64,000 bases of DNA from Flavobacteriaceae bacterium (GTDB taxonomy: Bacteria > Bacteroidota > Bacteroidia > Flavobacteriales > Flavobacteriaceae). The DNA lies in NCBI GenBank assembly GCA_028281065.1, contig JANQKN010000014.1:1-64000 (forward strand). Reading direction: 5' to 3'. The position numbers and the translations under genes are program-made. Positions 28,691-38,125 of this stretch are shown here, in pieces. The first letter of the stretch is position 1; the number at the start of each line of letters is the position of its first letter. The notes beneath the pieces were generated by a model. That model was not told the DNA's origin. It did no database searches and saw nothing but the letters and a program-made list of their open reading frames with translations.

Positions 28691-29350
28691 ATGAGCCAAA
28701 CCCTTGTAGCACCTTCTGTACTGGCAGCCGATTTTGCCAACTTGCAACGCGATGTGGAAATGATTAACGAAAGCCAAGCCGATTGGTTTCATATCGATAT
28801 CATGGATGGTGTTTTTGTGCCCAACATCTCCTTTGGGATGCCCGTATTAAGGGACATTGCAAAGCATGCAAAGAAAATCATCGATGTGCATTTAATGATC
28901 GTAGAACCCGATCGCTACATCAAAACCTTTGCCTCCTTAGGTGCAGATGTCCTAACCGTACATTACGAGGCTTGCACTCATCTTCATAGAACTTTACAAG
29001 CTATAAAAGCAGAAGGAATGAAAGCTGGTGTAGCGCTTAACCCACATACTAATGTGCATTTGTTGGAAGATACCATTCAAGACATCGACCTGGTGTGCCT
29101 CATGAGTGTAAACCCTGGGTTTGGTGGACAGAGTTTTATAGAAAACACCTATCAAAAAGTAAAGGATCTACGTGAAATTATCGTGGAAAAAGGGGCCAGC
29201 ACCAAAATTGAAATTGATGGTGGTGTTACCAATAAAAATGCGCTTCAACTTAAAGAAGCCGGTGCAGATGTATTGGTTGCTGGAAGTTATGTGTTTAAAT
29301 CCGAAGACCCTATACAAACCATTGCAGGACTAAAAGACCTATTGGCTTAA
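28691..29350 (+). CDS. rpe: Ribulose-phosphate 3-epimerase
   Basis: A 219-residue TIM-barrel epimerase that interconverts ribulose 5-phosphate and xylulose 5-phosphate in the pentose phosphate pathway. Metal and catalytic residues are in WFHIDIMDGVFVPNISFG, IIDVHLMI, VNPGFGGQSFI and EIDGGVTNKNA. The phosphate-binding end VLVAGSYVF is present. Full family length; single gene with its own promoter box. Confidence 0.96.
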   Translation: MSQTLVAPSVLAADFANLQRDVEMINESQADWFHIDIMDGVFVPNISFGMPVLRDIAKHAKKIIDVHLMIVEPDRYIKTFASLGADVLTVHYEACTHLHRTLQAIKAEGMKAGVALNPHTNVHLLEDTIQDIDLVCLMSVNPGFGGQSFIENTYQKVKDLREIIVEKGASTKIEIDGGVTNKNALQLKEAGADVLVAGSYVFKSEDPIQTIAGLKDLLA

Positions 29351-29506
29351 TTGTAAAGCCCTCCCTTCCCAATTACATCCTATTTTCCTTTAAGAAGAGC
29401 TGGTATCTTAACTTTTTGACTGCCTGAAAATAGAAAAGGAATTAATATCTTCGTTTTAAATCTCTTGGAACCGTTACGTTTCAATGGGTTTTTATACTAA
29501 CCCTTT

Positions 29507-30895
29507 ATGACAAACAAACTAACAAGCTTTATCATAATATTAGGTTTTGGTTGGATCTTGATGAGTGCTACCATAGATTTGGATAACCTCTTCAATTATG
29601 CCAATCAGGATATTCCGGACTATATTTTCAGGGACAATACAGATGACAATCCTATTGATGACAGAACCGCAACCTTAGGGCGGGTGCTGTTTTACGATAA
29701 AAACCTCTCCAACGATGGTACCATCGCCTGTGCCAGTTGCCACATCCAAGCGCACGCCTTTGGCGACCCAGACATTCAGAGCACAGGGGTTAATGGACTC
29801 ACAGGTAGGCATTCCATGCGATTGGTAAATCCCCGATTTGCACAAGAAGAACATTTTTTCTGGGACGAACGTGCCGAAACCCTGGAAGCCCAAACCACCC
29901 AACCCATACAGGACCATATAGAGATGGGGTTTAGTGGCACCAATGGCGATCCCGACATGGATGACCTTATAAACCACTTAGAAAGCCTTGACTACTATAA
30001 CACCCTATTCGAATTTGCTTTTGGGGATACCGAAATCACCGAAAACCGCATGCAATTGGCCCTGGCTCAATTTATACGGAGTATACAATCCTTCGATTCT
30101 AAGTTTGATGAAGGCTTGGCCCAAGTAGACAATTTTACAGTACCCTTTCCCAATTACACACCCCAGGAGAATATGGGTAAAAACCTGTTTATAAACACAG
30201 GACTTGAAGGTGCAGGTTGTGCAGATTGCCACTTTCCGCCCGAATTTTCCATTACAACAAACACCCAAAACAATGGGGTAATCACAGTGGCTGGGATGCC
30301 CGGCGAAATAGATTTAACCAATACCCGCGCCCCTTCCCTCAGGGATCTCGTAAACCCAGACGGCACCTTAAATACACCTTTAATGCACGATGGGAGTTTT
30401 ACAAGCTTGTTGGATGTGGTAAACCATTACAACGATATACCCGACAATCCCGAAAACACCCATTTGGACGGACGGTTGATGGATGCTGAAGGAAACCCCC
30501 AAGAATTAAACCTTACCGAAGCCGAAAAGCAAAGCCTAGTGGCTTTTTTGAGAACCCTTACGGGATCTGATATGTATACGAACGAAAAATGGTCCGATCC
30601 TTTCGATCCAGACGGATCCATTAAAATAATAGGAGGTACTTTGGGCATTGCTGAAGAAAGCCTCTCCCCTTTTATCTCTATTTCCCCCAATCCAGTGGTT
30701 CATACGACCACGGTGGAAGCCAACTTGGGGCATTTCAAGATTCAAGTTTACAGTTCAACAGGAAAGTTGTTGTTTGAAAAAGAAGCTGACCAACAAACCA
30801 TACTGGATCTTAGCAAGCAAGCTTCTGGATTGTATTTTGTAATCGTTAAAGATGAACAAGGGAAATCCTATAGTAAAAAGCTGTTGAAGCGGTAA
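29507..30895 (+). CDS. Diheme cytochrome c peroxidase (MauG/CcpA type) with type IX sorting domain
   Basis: A 462-residue exported protein. Two heme c motifs are visible: CASCH near residue 76 and CADCH near residue 239, in the spacing of bacterial diheme peroxidases. The linking segment AFGDPDIQSTGVNGLTGRHSMRLVNPRF matches that family. The last 75 residues (SISPNPVVHTTTVEANLGHFKIQVYSS...SYSKKLLKR) form a type A sorting domain. The enzyme would thus be carried across the outer membrane, unlike the usual periplasmic form. Start MTNKLTSFIIILGFGWILMS is an N-terminal export signal. Confidence 0.88.
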   Translation: MTNKLTSFIIILGFGWILMSATIDLDNLFNYANQDIPDYIFRDNTDDNPIDDRTATLGRVLFYDKNLSNDGTIACASCHIQAHAFGDPDIQSTGVNGLTGRHSMRLVNPRFAQEEHFFWDERAETLEAQTTQPIQDHIEMGFSGTNGDPDMDDLINHLESLDYYNTLFEFAFGDTEITENRMQLALAQFIRSIQSFDSKFDEGLAQVDNFTVPFPNYTPQENMGKNLFINTGLEGAGCADCHFPPEFSITTNTQNNGVITVAGMPGEIDLTNTRAPSLRDLVNPDGTLNTPLMHDGSFTSLLDVVNHYNDIPDNPENTHLDGRLMDAEGNPQELNLTEAEKQSLVAFLRTLTGSDMYTNEKWSDPFDPDGSIKIIGGTLGIAEESLSPFISISPNPVVHTTTVEANLGHFKIQVYSSTGKLLFEKEADQQTILDLSKQASGLYFVIVKDEQGKSYSKKLLKR

Positions 30896-30974
30896 AAGGC
30901 GAATAAAAAGTCTAATCTTATAACTTTTTACCCCTCCCCATGTAAATATTGTATCTTGAAACTAAAATTGAAAG

Positions 30975-32072
30975 ATGCAAGACGCACCATCGTTAGACAC
31001 TTGGACTTCAGGCTTTTTATTAGCTGTGGCTTTGGGATTATTCCTGTTTATTCTACTACTTACCAGTAGGAATAGAAAAAACCTCCCCATCGCTTTCCTT
31101 ATTTTGGCATTTTCGGTCATTCTCTTTCAATATGTACTGTTTTGGACCCGTTACGAAGTGGAATTCCCCTATTTAGTCCTGCTCCCCCCGTTCTGCTATT
31201 ACCTCACCGGCCCCCTACTCTATCTGTATTTATTGAAGCTTTACAAAAAAGAGATCTCCTTTAATTATGCCTTGCATTTTTTACCCGCTGCCATCATGCT
31301 TATCCCCAATGTGGTACTTTGGATGAAATACCTAAGGCTTACCGAAAGCAAGATCGTTTTCCTAAAGCTCGTACAACAACATTGGCTTATTGCTGCCCAT
31401 ATGCTTATCTATACCTTTTTGTTTTTCCGCTTGGTCTATAAAAACTCGGACAAAAACTCCGAATTATCCAAGGTACGAAACCGTTGGACCCGCATCTTAT
31501 CCGGACTTTACCTTGTATTTGTCCTGGCTTACATATCATACTACGTACTGGTCAACTTTTCCTTTTTCAACGATCAGTGGGATTATATGATCTCGGTGAC
31601 CATGAGTGTGGGGATCTATACTATAGGATATTTCATTTTTATGCAACCTCAGATTTTTAATGGGGAACTGTATTCGGATTTGTTCCTTCCCATTAAGAAC
31701 AAAAACGAGTCCTTCGAATCTTCCCTTATGAGCGAACTTTTCGAAAAACTGACGCAACATATGGAAACCGAAAAACCCTATATAGACAACGAGCTGCGGT
31801 TGGTTCATTTGGCAGATCAGTTAGGGTTTTCCACCCACCTACTTTCTAAAGTCATCAATAAAAAAGCGGGCAAGAATTTCAATCAATTCGTGAACGAATA
31901 CCGTTTGCTGGAAGCACAACGGTTATTGAGTGAAGGTGACGACTCCAGTATTAAGAGTATTTACTTCGATGTAGGTTTTAACAACAAAGCCACGTTCTAC
32001 AATGCTTTCAAGAAAAAGTTCAACTGCACTCCTACACAATATCGAAATGCCCAAATAGGTCTTAAAACTTAA
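30975..32072 (+). CDS. Membrane-anchored AraC-family transcriptional regulator
   Basis: A 365-residue protein with seven to eight predicted membrane segments in the first 230 residues (starting FLLAVALGLFLFILLL) and a cytoplasmic AraC-type DNA-binding domain at about 265-362 (LRLVHLADQLGFSTHLLSKVINKKAGKNFNQFVNEYRLLEAQRLL, SIKSIYFDVGFNNKATFYNAFKKKFNCTPTQYR). Such 7TM-AraC proteins are common in Bacteroidota and sense signals at the membrane. Its position just upstream of the two NHL-type genes suggests it may regulate them, which is inference. Confidence 0.85.
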   Translation: MQDAPSLDTWTSGFLLAVALGLFLFILLLTSRNRKNLPIAFLILAFSVILFQYVLFWTRYEVEFPYLVLLPPFCYYLTGPLLYLYLLKLYKKEISFNYALHFLPAAIMLIPNVVLWMKYLRLTESKIVFLKLVQQHWLIAAHMLIYTFLFFRLVYKNSDKNSELSKVRNRWTRILSGLYLVFVLAYISYYVLVNFSFFNDQWDYMISVTMSVGIYTIGYFIFMQPQIFNGELYSDLFLPIKNKNESFESSLMSELFEKLTQHMETEKPYIDNELRLVHLADQLGFSTHLLSKVINKKAGKNFNQFVNEYRLLEAQRLLSEGDDSSIKSIYFDVGFNNKATFYNAFKKKFNCTPTQYRNAQIGLKT

Positions 32073-32158
32073 ATAAAGGGTTTACAATTATAAAATTGAA
32101 CGGGTTATTCTATAGGAATAAGGTACTTCGTTACAGATAACGTTAAAATCCAATTCCT

Positions 32159-33289
32159 ATGAAAAATCTAAAACTATTTTTAATTCTAGCAATTTTATGT
32201 TGTGTGAGCCCACTTTCTGCACAGCAAGATTTCATCTACGTGAGTGACGCCGGAGGATTTAATATACAACCCTGGCAAATCCTTCGTTTCGATATCGATG
32301 GAAGCAATCCCGTAACCCTGGTAGACAACGACTTTTTTGTAAACAATGGGTTAGGATGGCCCCAAGACATTGTCTTCCTAGAGAACGAAAACGCTATGCT
32401 TATCTCTTGTTTGGTGGGTAATAGAATCACCAAACACAACGCCACCACTGGAGCTTACATCGAAGACTTCGCCTCGGTGCCTGGTGGGCCCACTCGAATG
32501 AAAATTGGTAATGACAACCTTCTATATGTCATCCAATGGAGCAATTCGGACAATCAAGTCCTCCGTTTTGAGTTAGACGGAACCCCTTTGGGACCATATA
32601 CAACTGTAGGAGTACAACAAAGTATAGGGCTTGACTGGGACAGTGCAGGTAATATGTATGTTTCCTCTTTTGTGGGCGACAATGTACACCAATACGACAA
32701 TAGTGGTAACTATATAGGTGTTTATGTAGATTCGGAACTAGTTGGGCCTACCAACATATGGTTCGATGACAACGACCACTTATTTATTTTGAACTGGAAC
32801 GGAAGCAATATTGAAGAATTCGACGACACTCCTACCCATGTAGGGCCTTTTGCAGCTGGACTACCCCAAGTAGAAGGGGTCGACTTTTTACCCAACGGAA
32901 ATATCCTAGTGGGTAATGGCGGTAATGCCAGTATCGACCAGTTTGAACCCGACGGTACATCCCTAGGAAGTTTAGTTCCAAGTGGTTCTGGGGGACTTCA
33001 ACAACCCAATGCAGTTACAATTAGGCAAAATGTTGCGGGTTTGGAAGACGCCGAACTGAATAAAGTCCAAGTGGCACCCACTATGGGAAACGAATTCCAG
33101 ATAAGAACCGAAAACGCGCCCCTAAAAAGCATTGAAATTCTTAGCATGGACGGAAAGAAAATCGCAACCCTCCCTATTTCCGAAACTGTTACCTGGAATG
33201 CTTCTTCGTATGCCGAAGGAATCTATTTCTTGGTACTTACTTTGGAAAACAACCGAAAAGGAACCCGGAAAATTGTAGTAAAAAGGTAA
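32159..33289 (+). CDS. Secreted NHL-type beta-propeller with type IX sorting domain
   Basis: A 376-residue protein with signal peptide MKNLKLFLILAILCCVSPLSAQ. The centre consists of beta-propeller repeats (GLGWPQDIVFLENENAMLISC, GPTRMKIGNDNLLYVIQW, QSIGLDWDSAGNMYVSSF, GPTNIWFDDNDHLFILNWNGSNIEEF) of NHL or SMP-30 type. The C-terminal 80 residues are a sorting domain ending GTRKIVVKR. It may bind or sense a ligand outside the cell; no catalytic motif is visible. The next gene is a paralogue, so the pair arose by tandem duplication. Confidence 0.78.
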   Translation: MKNLKLFLILAILCCVSPLSAQQDFIYVSDAGGFNIQPWQILRFDIDGSNPVTLVDNDFFVNNGLGWPQDIVFLENENAMLISCLVGNRITKHNATTGAYIEDFASVPGGPTRMKIGNDNLLYVIQWSNSDNQVLRFELDGTPLGPYTTVGVQQSIGLDWDSAGNMYVSSFVGDNVHQYDNSGNYIGVYVDSELVGPTNIWFDDNDHLFILNWNGSNIEEFDDTPTHVGPFAAGLPQVEGVDFLPNGNILVGNGGNASIDQFEPDGTSLGSLVPSGSGGLQQPNAVTIRQNVAGLEDAELNKVQVAPTMGNEFQIRTENAPLKSIEILSMDGKKIATLPISETVTWNASSYAEGIYFLVLTLENNRKGTRKIVVKR

Positions 33290-33302
33290 GGTTACTCAAT
33301 TA

Positions 33303-33334
33303 AAACCCCCTGTTTTTATGAACGCAGGGGGTTG
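33303..33334. terminator. Hairpin between the two NHL-type genes
   Basis: AACCCCCTG pairs with CAGGGGGTT around a 12-base loop, 14 bases after the first paralogue. The T-run is short on both strands, so it is a weak terminator or an attenuator/processing hairpin. Confidence 0.5.
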
Positions 33335-33407
33335 TAAAACTTTGTCGGGATTACCCCTTACTTCTGGAATAGTTATTATTTTAACTGTAAACCAAAAAAC
33401 AATTGTT

Positions 33408-34511
33408 ATGAAAAAGACGATACTATTCCTTTTATGGAGCATTCCCGCTATTGTATTTTCCCAAGACACCGAAGTATTTGCCAGCGATCGTGGAAACAAT
33501 GCTGTTAACAAATACGATATCGATGGAAATTTTATAGAAGTCTTCATCGATCCCAACTCGGGCGGACTATCCAATCCTCAGGATATTGTGTTTCATCCCG
33601 ATGGTTCGGTGCTCATCTCAGGATTCCTGAACAATGCCATCTTACAATACGATGGAAACACAGGGAATTTTATGGGGGAATTTTCATCCAATTATTCCCT
33701 TCAGGGAGCCACCCGGATGGAGCTAAAAGAAGACAACCTTATCTATGTATTGCAATGGAGCGGCAACTACAAAACGGTTCGGTTCGACCTTAACGGAAAC
33801 TTCGTAGACGAGTTTACCGACATCGGGGTTTTTCAATCCATAGGCATCGATTGGGATACAGACGACAACATGTATATATCCACATGGGCCAATGGTTCTA
33901 ACGGGAATGTGCAGGTATTCGACTCCAATGGTACCGGTATGGGAGTCTTTGGTGACACGGCTTTGTTGGTTGGCCCCACCAACATCTGGTTTACCGACAA
34001 TAATGAACTATGGGTGCTGGATTACAATGCCAATCGGGTTACCCGATTCGATGAGAACGGAACTTTTATCGACCATGTCATCACTGGGGTAGCTAACCCC
34101 GAAGGGTTCGATTATTTACCCAATGGTAACTTATTGATTGCCGAAAGGGGTGGAAACCAAATCAAGGAATTTACTGCCGATGGAACATTTATTGGTCGTT
34201 GGGACAACGGTGGTTCGCTAAACACCCCCAACTTTGTGCGGGTTAGAGAACCCGTTTTATCGATCACTCAAAACGAACAGCAAGACCAATGGGTCGTCCC
34301 TACCATAGGAACCCGCTTTATGATGTCTCCCACTATCGTCGAAAACTATCAGGTAGTGTACGTATACTCAATTACAGGCACTTTGATTGCCCAATTAAAT
34401 CCCTCCGAGTCCCAGTTTTGGGATGCTTCCCAACTTTCCAAGGGAATGTACTTCCTAAGGGCTTCTGGCCCAAATGGTATTTTCTTGTCCCAAAAACTGT
34501 TGGTAAACTGA
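33408..34511 (+). CDS. Secreted NHL-type beta-propeller with type IX sorting domain, paralogue of the preceding gene
   Basis: About 367 residues from the ATG at 33408 (MKKTILFLLWSIPAIVFSQ, a good signal peptide); the frame is open back to 33318 but without a signal. The repeats match the preceding protein closely: LSNPQDIVFHPDGSVLISGF, ATRMELKEDNLIYVLQWSG, QSIGIDWDTDDNMYISTW, VGPTNIWFTDNNELWVLDY. A C-terminal sorting domain ends LSQKLLVN. It should be surface-exposed or released; ligand unknown. Confidence 0.78.
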   Translation: MKKTILFLLWSIPAIVFSQDTEVFASDRGNNAVNKYDIDGNFIEVFIDPNSGGLSNPQDIVFHPDGSVLISGFLNNAILQYDGNTGNFMGEFSSNYSLQGATRMELKEDNLIYVLQWSGNYKTVRFDLNGNFVDEFTDIGVFQSIGIDWDTDDNMYISTWANGSNGNVQVFDSNGTGMGVFGDTALLVGPTNIWFTDNNELWVLDYNANRVTRFDENGTFIDHVITGVANPEGFDYLPNGNLLIAERGGNQIKEFTADGTFIGRWDNGGSLNTPNFVRVREPVLSITQNEQQDQWVVPTIGTRFMMSPTIVENYQVVYVYSITGTLIAQLNPSESQFWDASQLSKGMYFLRASGPNGIFLSQKLLVN

Positions 34512-34547
34512 GTTGGTTTTCAGATTACTGAGTTTTTGTTTTTTGTG

Positions 34548-34582
34548 AACCCATTGCTGTTTTGCAGCAATGGGTTTGCTTT
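34548..34582 (+). terminator. Terminator after the NHL-type gene pair
   Basis: AACCCATTGCTG pairs perfectly with CAGCAATGGGTT (34565-34576) around a 5-base loop and is followed by a T-rich stretch. Confidence 0.85.
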
Positions 34583-34613
34583 TATATATAGCAAAAGTTT
34601 CCTTCCAAAATAG

Positions 34614-34621
34614 TACTTTTG
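34614..34621 (+). promoter_or_regulatory. -7 box of the YpdA-like reductase gene
   Basis: TACTTTTG matches TAnnTTTG and ends three bases before the ATG at 34625, so the mRNA would be leaderless or nearly so. This argues against the TTG at 34619 as the start. Confidence 0.45.
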
Positions 34622-34624
34622 AAC

Positions 34625-35605
34625 ATGCAAAAAAATCTGGATGTAGTCATTATTGGAGGAGGCCCCATTGGGATCGCCTGTGCGTTGGAATGCAAGAAAA
34701 AGCAACTGAGTTATGTGGTTTTGGAAAAAGGGGCTTTGTGCAATTCATTGTACAACTATCCCTTGAACATGACTTTCTTTTCCACTTCGGAAAAATTGGA
34801 GATTGACAATATCCCATTCATAAGCAACAATGCCAAACCCAACCGAAACGAGGCGTTGGAATACTACCGAAGGGTAGCCACATCGAATAAATTGTGCATT
34901 CACTTATTCGAAAAAGTAACCCAAGTTGAAAAACAGGGCGAACAGTTCCATATTCATTCAGAAAAAGACACCTACACATCCAACAACCTTGTTGTTTGCA
35001 CAGGTTTTTACGACATCCCAAAATTGCTGAATGTCCCTGGCGAAGAGCTTTCAAAGGTTTCCCATTATTTTAAGGAAGCCCATCCTTATGTCATGCAAAA
35101 AACCATAGTGGTAGGCGCCAGCAACAGCGCTGTAGATGCTGCATTGGAAATATGGAGAAAAGGCGGCGATGTTACCATGGTGGTTCGAGGACCCCATATT
35201 GGCGACAGGGTAAAGTATTGGGTGCGTCCCGATATTGACAATAGGATCAAGGAAGGGAGTATAAAGGCGATATTCGATGCACAAATTACTGAAATAAGTC
35301 AGGATTCGGTTACGATACAAACCCCTGAAGGTAGTCAGGAACTGGAAAACGACTTTGTATTGGCTCTTACGGGCTATTTACCCAATTTTGAGTTTTTACA
35401 ATCCTTAGGAGTTGTACTTAATGGTGCTAAAAATGTCCCTTCATACAATGAAAATACCATGGAAAGCAATGTAAAAGGGCTTTATTTAGCAGGTGTGGTT
35501 TGTGGGGGAACGGAAACCCATAAGTGGTTTATTGAAAACTCCAGGGTACATGCAAAAATTATCACTAAGGCCATTGTGGATGGTGTTAATATCCCGCAAA
35601 CCTAA
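34625..35605 (+). CDS. YpdA-family thioredoxin-reductase-like flavoprotein
   Basis: About 326 residues with the FAD motif VVIIGGGPIGIACALECKKK at the N-terminus and a second dinucleotide motif VVGASNSAVDAALEIWRKGGDVTMVVRG near residue 165 for NADPH. It belongs to the YpdA (bacillithiol disulfide reductase) group of thioredoxin-reductase-like flavoproteins and lacks a CxxC redox pair. Whether this organism makes bacillithiol cannot be judged from this window. I choose the ATG at 34625; an upstream TTG at 34619 is an alternative. It overlaps the convergent peptidase gene by 20 bases. Confidence 0.85.
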   Translation: MQKNLDVVIIGGGPIGIACALECKKKQLSYVVLEKGALCNSLYNYPLNMTFFSTSEKLEIDNIPFISNNAKPNRNEALEYYRRVATSNKLCIHLFEKVTQVEKQGEQFHIHSEKDTYTSNNLVVCTGFYDIPKLLNVPGEELSKVSHYFKEAHPYVMQKTIVVGASNSAVDAALEIWRKGGDVTMVVRGPHIGDRVKYWVRPDIDNRIKEGSIKAIFDAQITEISQDSVTIQTPEGSQELENDFVLALTGYLPNFEFLQSLGVVLNGAKNVPSYNENTMESNVKGLYLAGVVCGGTETHKWFIENSRVHAKIITKAIVDGVNIPQT

Positions 35606-36419
35606 AGTTCAGCAACTTTTGGGTATACACATAGAGCTGTGGGAAATGTGTTTTGAATTCCTTGGGGGATTCTATAAAATATTCCGAAAGTACCGCCATA
35701 AATTCGTATTGATTGGTAAAGGCATAGGATCTAAAATACTGAGTTTCGTCCAGCTTGTCCTTTACTTCCTTATGGGTAAGTCTTCGCAAGATATTTTGAA
35801 ACTGCTTCGCAAAACGGGTAGAATCCAAATCCCTGCTTTTTCGGGCTTCCAGTTGCATAGCATGCATAAATTCGTGAATGCCCAAATTACGGTTGTCATT
35901 GGGTATTTTATATCCCAATTCAAAATCTTTCCATGATAGTACCAGAGCCTTTCCTTTTGGGTTAAATTCGCCTTTGTGCATGGCATCGTTCATGGTACTA
36001 TAAAACTCGCCAGGGTATATTAAAATATGCTCTATGAGACCGTAATCAAAATTTTTACGCCCAAAACTAAGCATACAACCTACAGCAGAGATCAATACCT
36101 TCATTCGGTCGGTAATGGTAATACCATCCCTTGCCACGAAGTTTTTGTCTTTCATAAAAGCAGCTACCCGATGTTGAAACCGTCTTTTTTCTTTTTTGGA
36201 AAGGAGGTTGTAGAACGAAAACTCATTCTCAAGTATGGTTACCTGGGCTGGCTTCAGTTTTCTGAAAATGAAATAATTTCTATAAAGGGGACGATCGTAT
36301 GTGCTTGCGTACCAATTCTCGAAAACTCGAAACAAAAAAAACACAAACCCAAGCAATACAATAGCGTACGCGTAAGGCGCCAACCATGGAGCATTCTCTT
36401 CGGCCTGCAATAGTAACAT
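35586..36419 (-). CDS. MtfA-like zinc peptidase (M90 family)
   Basis: A 277-residue protein with one N-terminal membrane segment (PYAYAIVLLGFVFFLFRVF) and a zincin domain with the motif HEFMHAMQLE (HExxH) near residue 180. The sequences GEFYSTMNDAMHKGEFNPKGKALVLSW and LGIHEFMHAMQ match the MtfA/DUF980 family. In Escherichia coli MtfA links Mlc to glucose uptake, but in Bacteroidota the role is unknown. Its 3' end overlaps the reductase gene. Confidence 0.82.
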   Translation of the reverse strand: MLLLQAEENAPWLAPYAYAIVLLGFVFFLFRVFENWYASTYDRPLYRNYFIFRKLKPAQVTILENEFSFYNLLSKKEKRRFQHRVAAFMKDKNFVARDGITITDRMKVLISAVGCMLSFGRKNFDYGLIEHILIYPGEFYSTMNDAMHKGEFNPKGKALVLSWKDFELGYKIPNDNRNLGIHEFMHAMQLEARKSRDLDSTRFAKQFQNILRRLTHKEVKDKLDETQYFRSYAFTNQYEFMAVLSEYFIESPKEFKTHFPQLYVYTQKLLNFRFAGY

Positions 36420-36517
36420 CTTCTCGATTTGGAAAGGGCAAGATAGCGATTATTTTACTAAACCCCAGTAATTTAGTATACTAAACGAACGAAGATCATT
36501 TAAAGTATGTCAGCTTA

Positions 36518-37237
36518 TTAATCGTTGTTAAGGATGCTTAAAACATACCAAAATAGTAACATTAACGAAGCAAAAAGTCCTAAGGAAGCTGCAACGTATT
36601 GGTCCTCTTCATACTTATGAATCATATTGGATGTTTGGTAAAGGATAGATCCTCCTGCCAGTACAACCATCCCTACGCTAAAGACAAGTCCTAGGTTAAA
36701 ACCAAAGAGGGTTCCCGCTACAATAAGGCCAATGGCTATAAAACCACCAATCATTAAAGCGGAGCGTAAAAAAGAGAAATCTTTCTTGGTTATAAAAACT
36801 ATGGCAGACAAGCCCATAAACAAGGACAGTGTAATAATGGCTGCTTGATTCAATATTCCAAAACCACCATCACCGGCATATGCTATAGCAATGAAAATAA
36901 GGGGGAGAAAAATAAAGGCTTCGGCAATTACATATAACAACAAACCCAAGTACTGTGTGTTTTTATCGTGTGTTTTCATGGCCATTTTCTCAGCATAGTT
37001 GGTAGCCAACATAAAACCACCCAACATAAGCAGCCAAAGCGATCCTTGGGTTAGGGATAAAGCAAATTCAAGAACTGCGGGAATTTGAAAGAATATGGTT
37101 TCTACCAGGATAAACAACAGTACGGCCAACGCCAAATGGGTATAGGTTTTTCTGTAAAAAGCAGCTCTTGCTTCTGTGTTTAGACCTGCTACTTTAGGCA
37201 CTTGTACTTCGGTGGATTGCATTTCTTCCATATTCAA
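36518..37237 (-). CDS. Bax inhibitor-1/YccA family membrane protein
   Basis: A 239-residue protein with seven predicted membrane segments and the BI-1 family pattern (FYRKTYTHLALAVLLFILVE, GFMLATNYAEKMAMKTHDKNTQYLGLLLYVIAEAFIFLPL, GSILYQTSNMIHKYEEDQYVAASLGLFASLMLLFWYVLSIL). It is related to YccA, which modulates FtsH, and to pH-sensitive calcium leak channels. The aspartate-containing C-terminal helices are conserved here. Confidence 0.88.
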   Translation of the reverse strand: MNMEEMQSTEVQVPKVAGLNTEARAAFYRKTYTHLALAVLLFILVETIFFQIPAVLEFALSLTQGSLWLLMLGGFMLATNYAEKMAMKTHDKNTQYLGLLLYVIAEAFIFLPLIFIAIAYAGDGGFGILNQAAIITLSLFMGLSAIVFITKKDFSFLRSALMIGGFIAIGLIVAGTLFGFNLGLVFSVGMVVLAGGSILYQTSNMIHKYEEDQYVAASLGLFASLMLLFWYVLSILNND

Positions 37238-37273
37238 AAAAAATTAATTGAGTTAGTATTAATTAAAGCTACA

Positions 37274-37807
37274 TCATTTTTTGGAACTTTCCCCTTTAAA
37301 ATGTTGGGAATTGTTCTTAAAAAGTACATTAAATGTAGTGAGACTCCCGTAGCAACGGGTAATGTATTGTTGCAGGTCTATCTTGTCCTGCGCTTCCAAA
37401 ACCTTGCTGGAATTTATCTTTTGTTCCATAACCCGTAAACGGTCACGCAACATTACTATTTTATGAAAAAAGGTATTGATAGGGACCTCTTTGTTCGCCA
37501 AACCAGGATCCTTGGGTTGTAAGATTAGTGTTCCCCCTTTGTATTTATCGGCTATGGGTACAATTTCACTGGCATCGCTCCATTTCTTTAAAATGTCCCT
37601 TAGGCTTTTCTCCACTTCATAAAAGCTCACTGTATCCAGATCATCATCGGAAGCCTCTATCACTTCAAAATCGTCATCAAGCGGAATGGTTTCCAATCCT
37701 CCTTCTATGAAGGTGATCCAATACATTTTAGAATCTACATTAGTAACTACACCTTTACCGTATTCTGGATGATCTATTCGGGAACCTATACCGAGTATCT
37801 TGTTCAT
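37274..37807 (-). CDS. Conserved hypothetical protein with SH3/Tudor-like N-terminus
   Basis: A 177-residue protein. The N-terminal 50 residues (GIGSRIDHPEYGKGVVTNVDSKMYWITFIEGGLETIPLDDDFEVIE) read as a small beta-barrel of SH3/Tudor or CarD-like type, with the pattern G-x-x-V-x-H-x-x-Y-G-x-G-V-V. The rest is helical, with a coiled-coil-like stretch (IVMLRDRLRVMEQKINSSKVLEAQDKIDLQQYITRC). It is well formed and has the look of a flavobacterial core protein. Function unknown; a nucleic-acid-linked role is possible. Confidence 0.72.
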   Translation of the reverse strand: MNKILGIGSRIDHPEYGKGVVTNVDSKMYWITFIEGGLETIPLDDDFEVIEASDDDLDTVSFYEVEKSLRDILKKWSDASEIVPIADKYKGGTLILQPKDPGLANKEVPINTFFHKIVMLRDRLRVMEQKINSSKVLEAQDKIDLQQYITRCYGSLTTFNVLFKNNSQHFKGESSKK

Positions 37808-38036
37808 AGTTTTCAGAAATTTTTCCGAAAGATACTAAGAACTTGTATTTTTAGGTACTTGCATTACAAAAAATATAGGGGTATAAAACGGCCTAGAATG
37901 CGATTTAATATTACAACTAATCTTTTTAGGGGCAACTGCTTTCAATAGTACTGATTTTGGGAACCCTTACATCAATAATTTACTATATTGACTTTCCATT
38001 TGGGATAGTTACCCAAACGGGAAACAAGCGGAGGCG

Positions 38037-38062
38037 GGCATCCCATCGGGGTGCCTGTTTTT
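38037..38062 (+). terminator. Plus-strand terminator-like hairpin with no upstream gene
   Basis: GGCATCCC pairs with GGGGTGCC (38048-38055, with one G-T pair) around ATC, followed by TGTTTTTA. No plus-strand gene precedes it nearby, so it may be the remnant of a lost gene. Confidence 0.55.
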
Positions 38063-38092
38063 ATTGCGGTATTGGGTTGGCCGGTGTGGAAT

Positions 38093-38125
38093 AAAAAAAC
38101 GTCCTTTTCATGGGAAAGGGCGTTT
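38093..38125 (-). terminator. Terminator for the NUMOD4/HNH-type gene
   Basis: On the minus strand a stem built from AAACG/CGTTT and CCTTT/AAAGG with two mismatches is followed by seven T. It lies 154 bases after the stop of the minus-strand gene. Confidence 0.65.
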
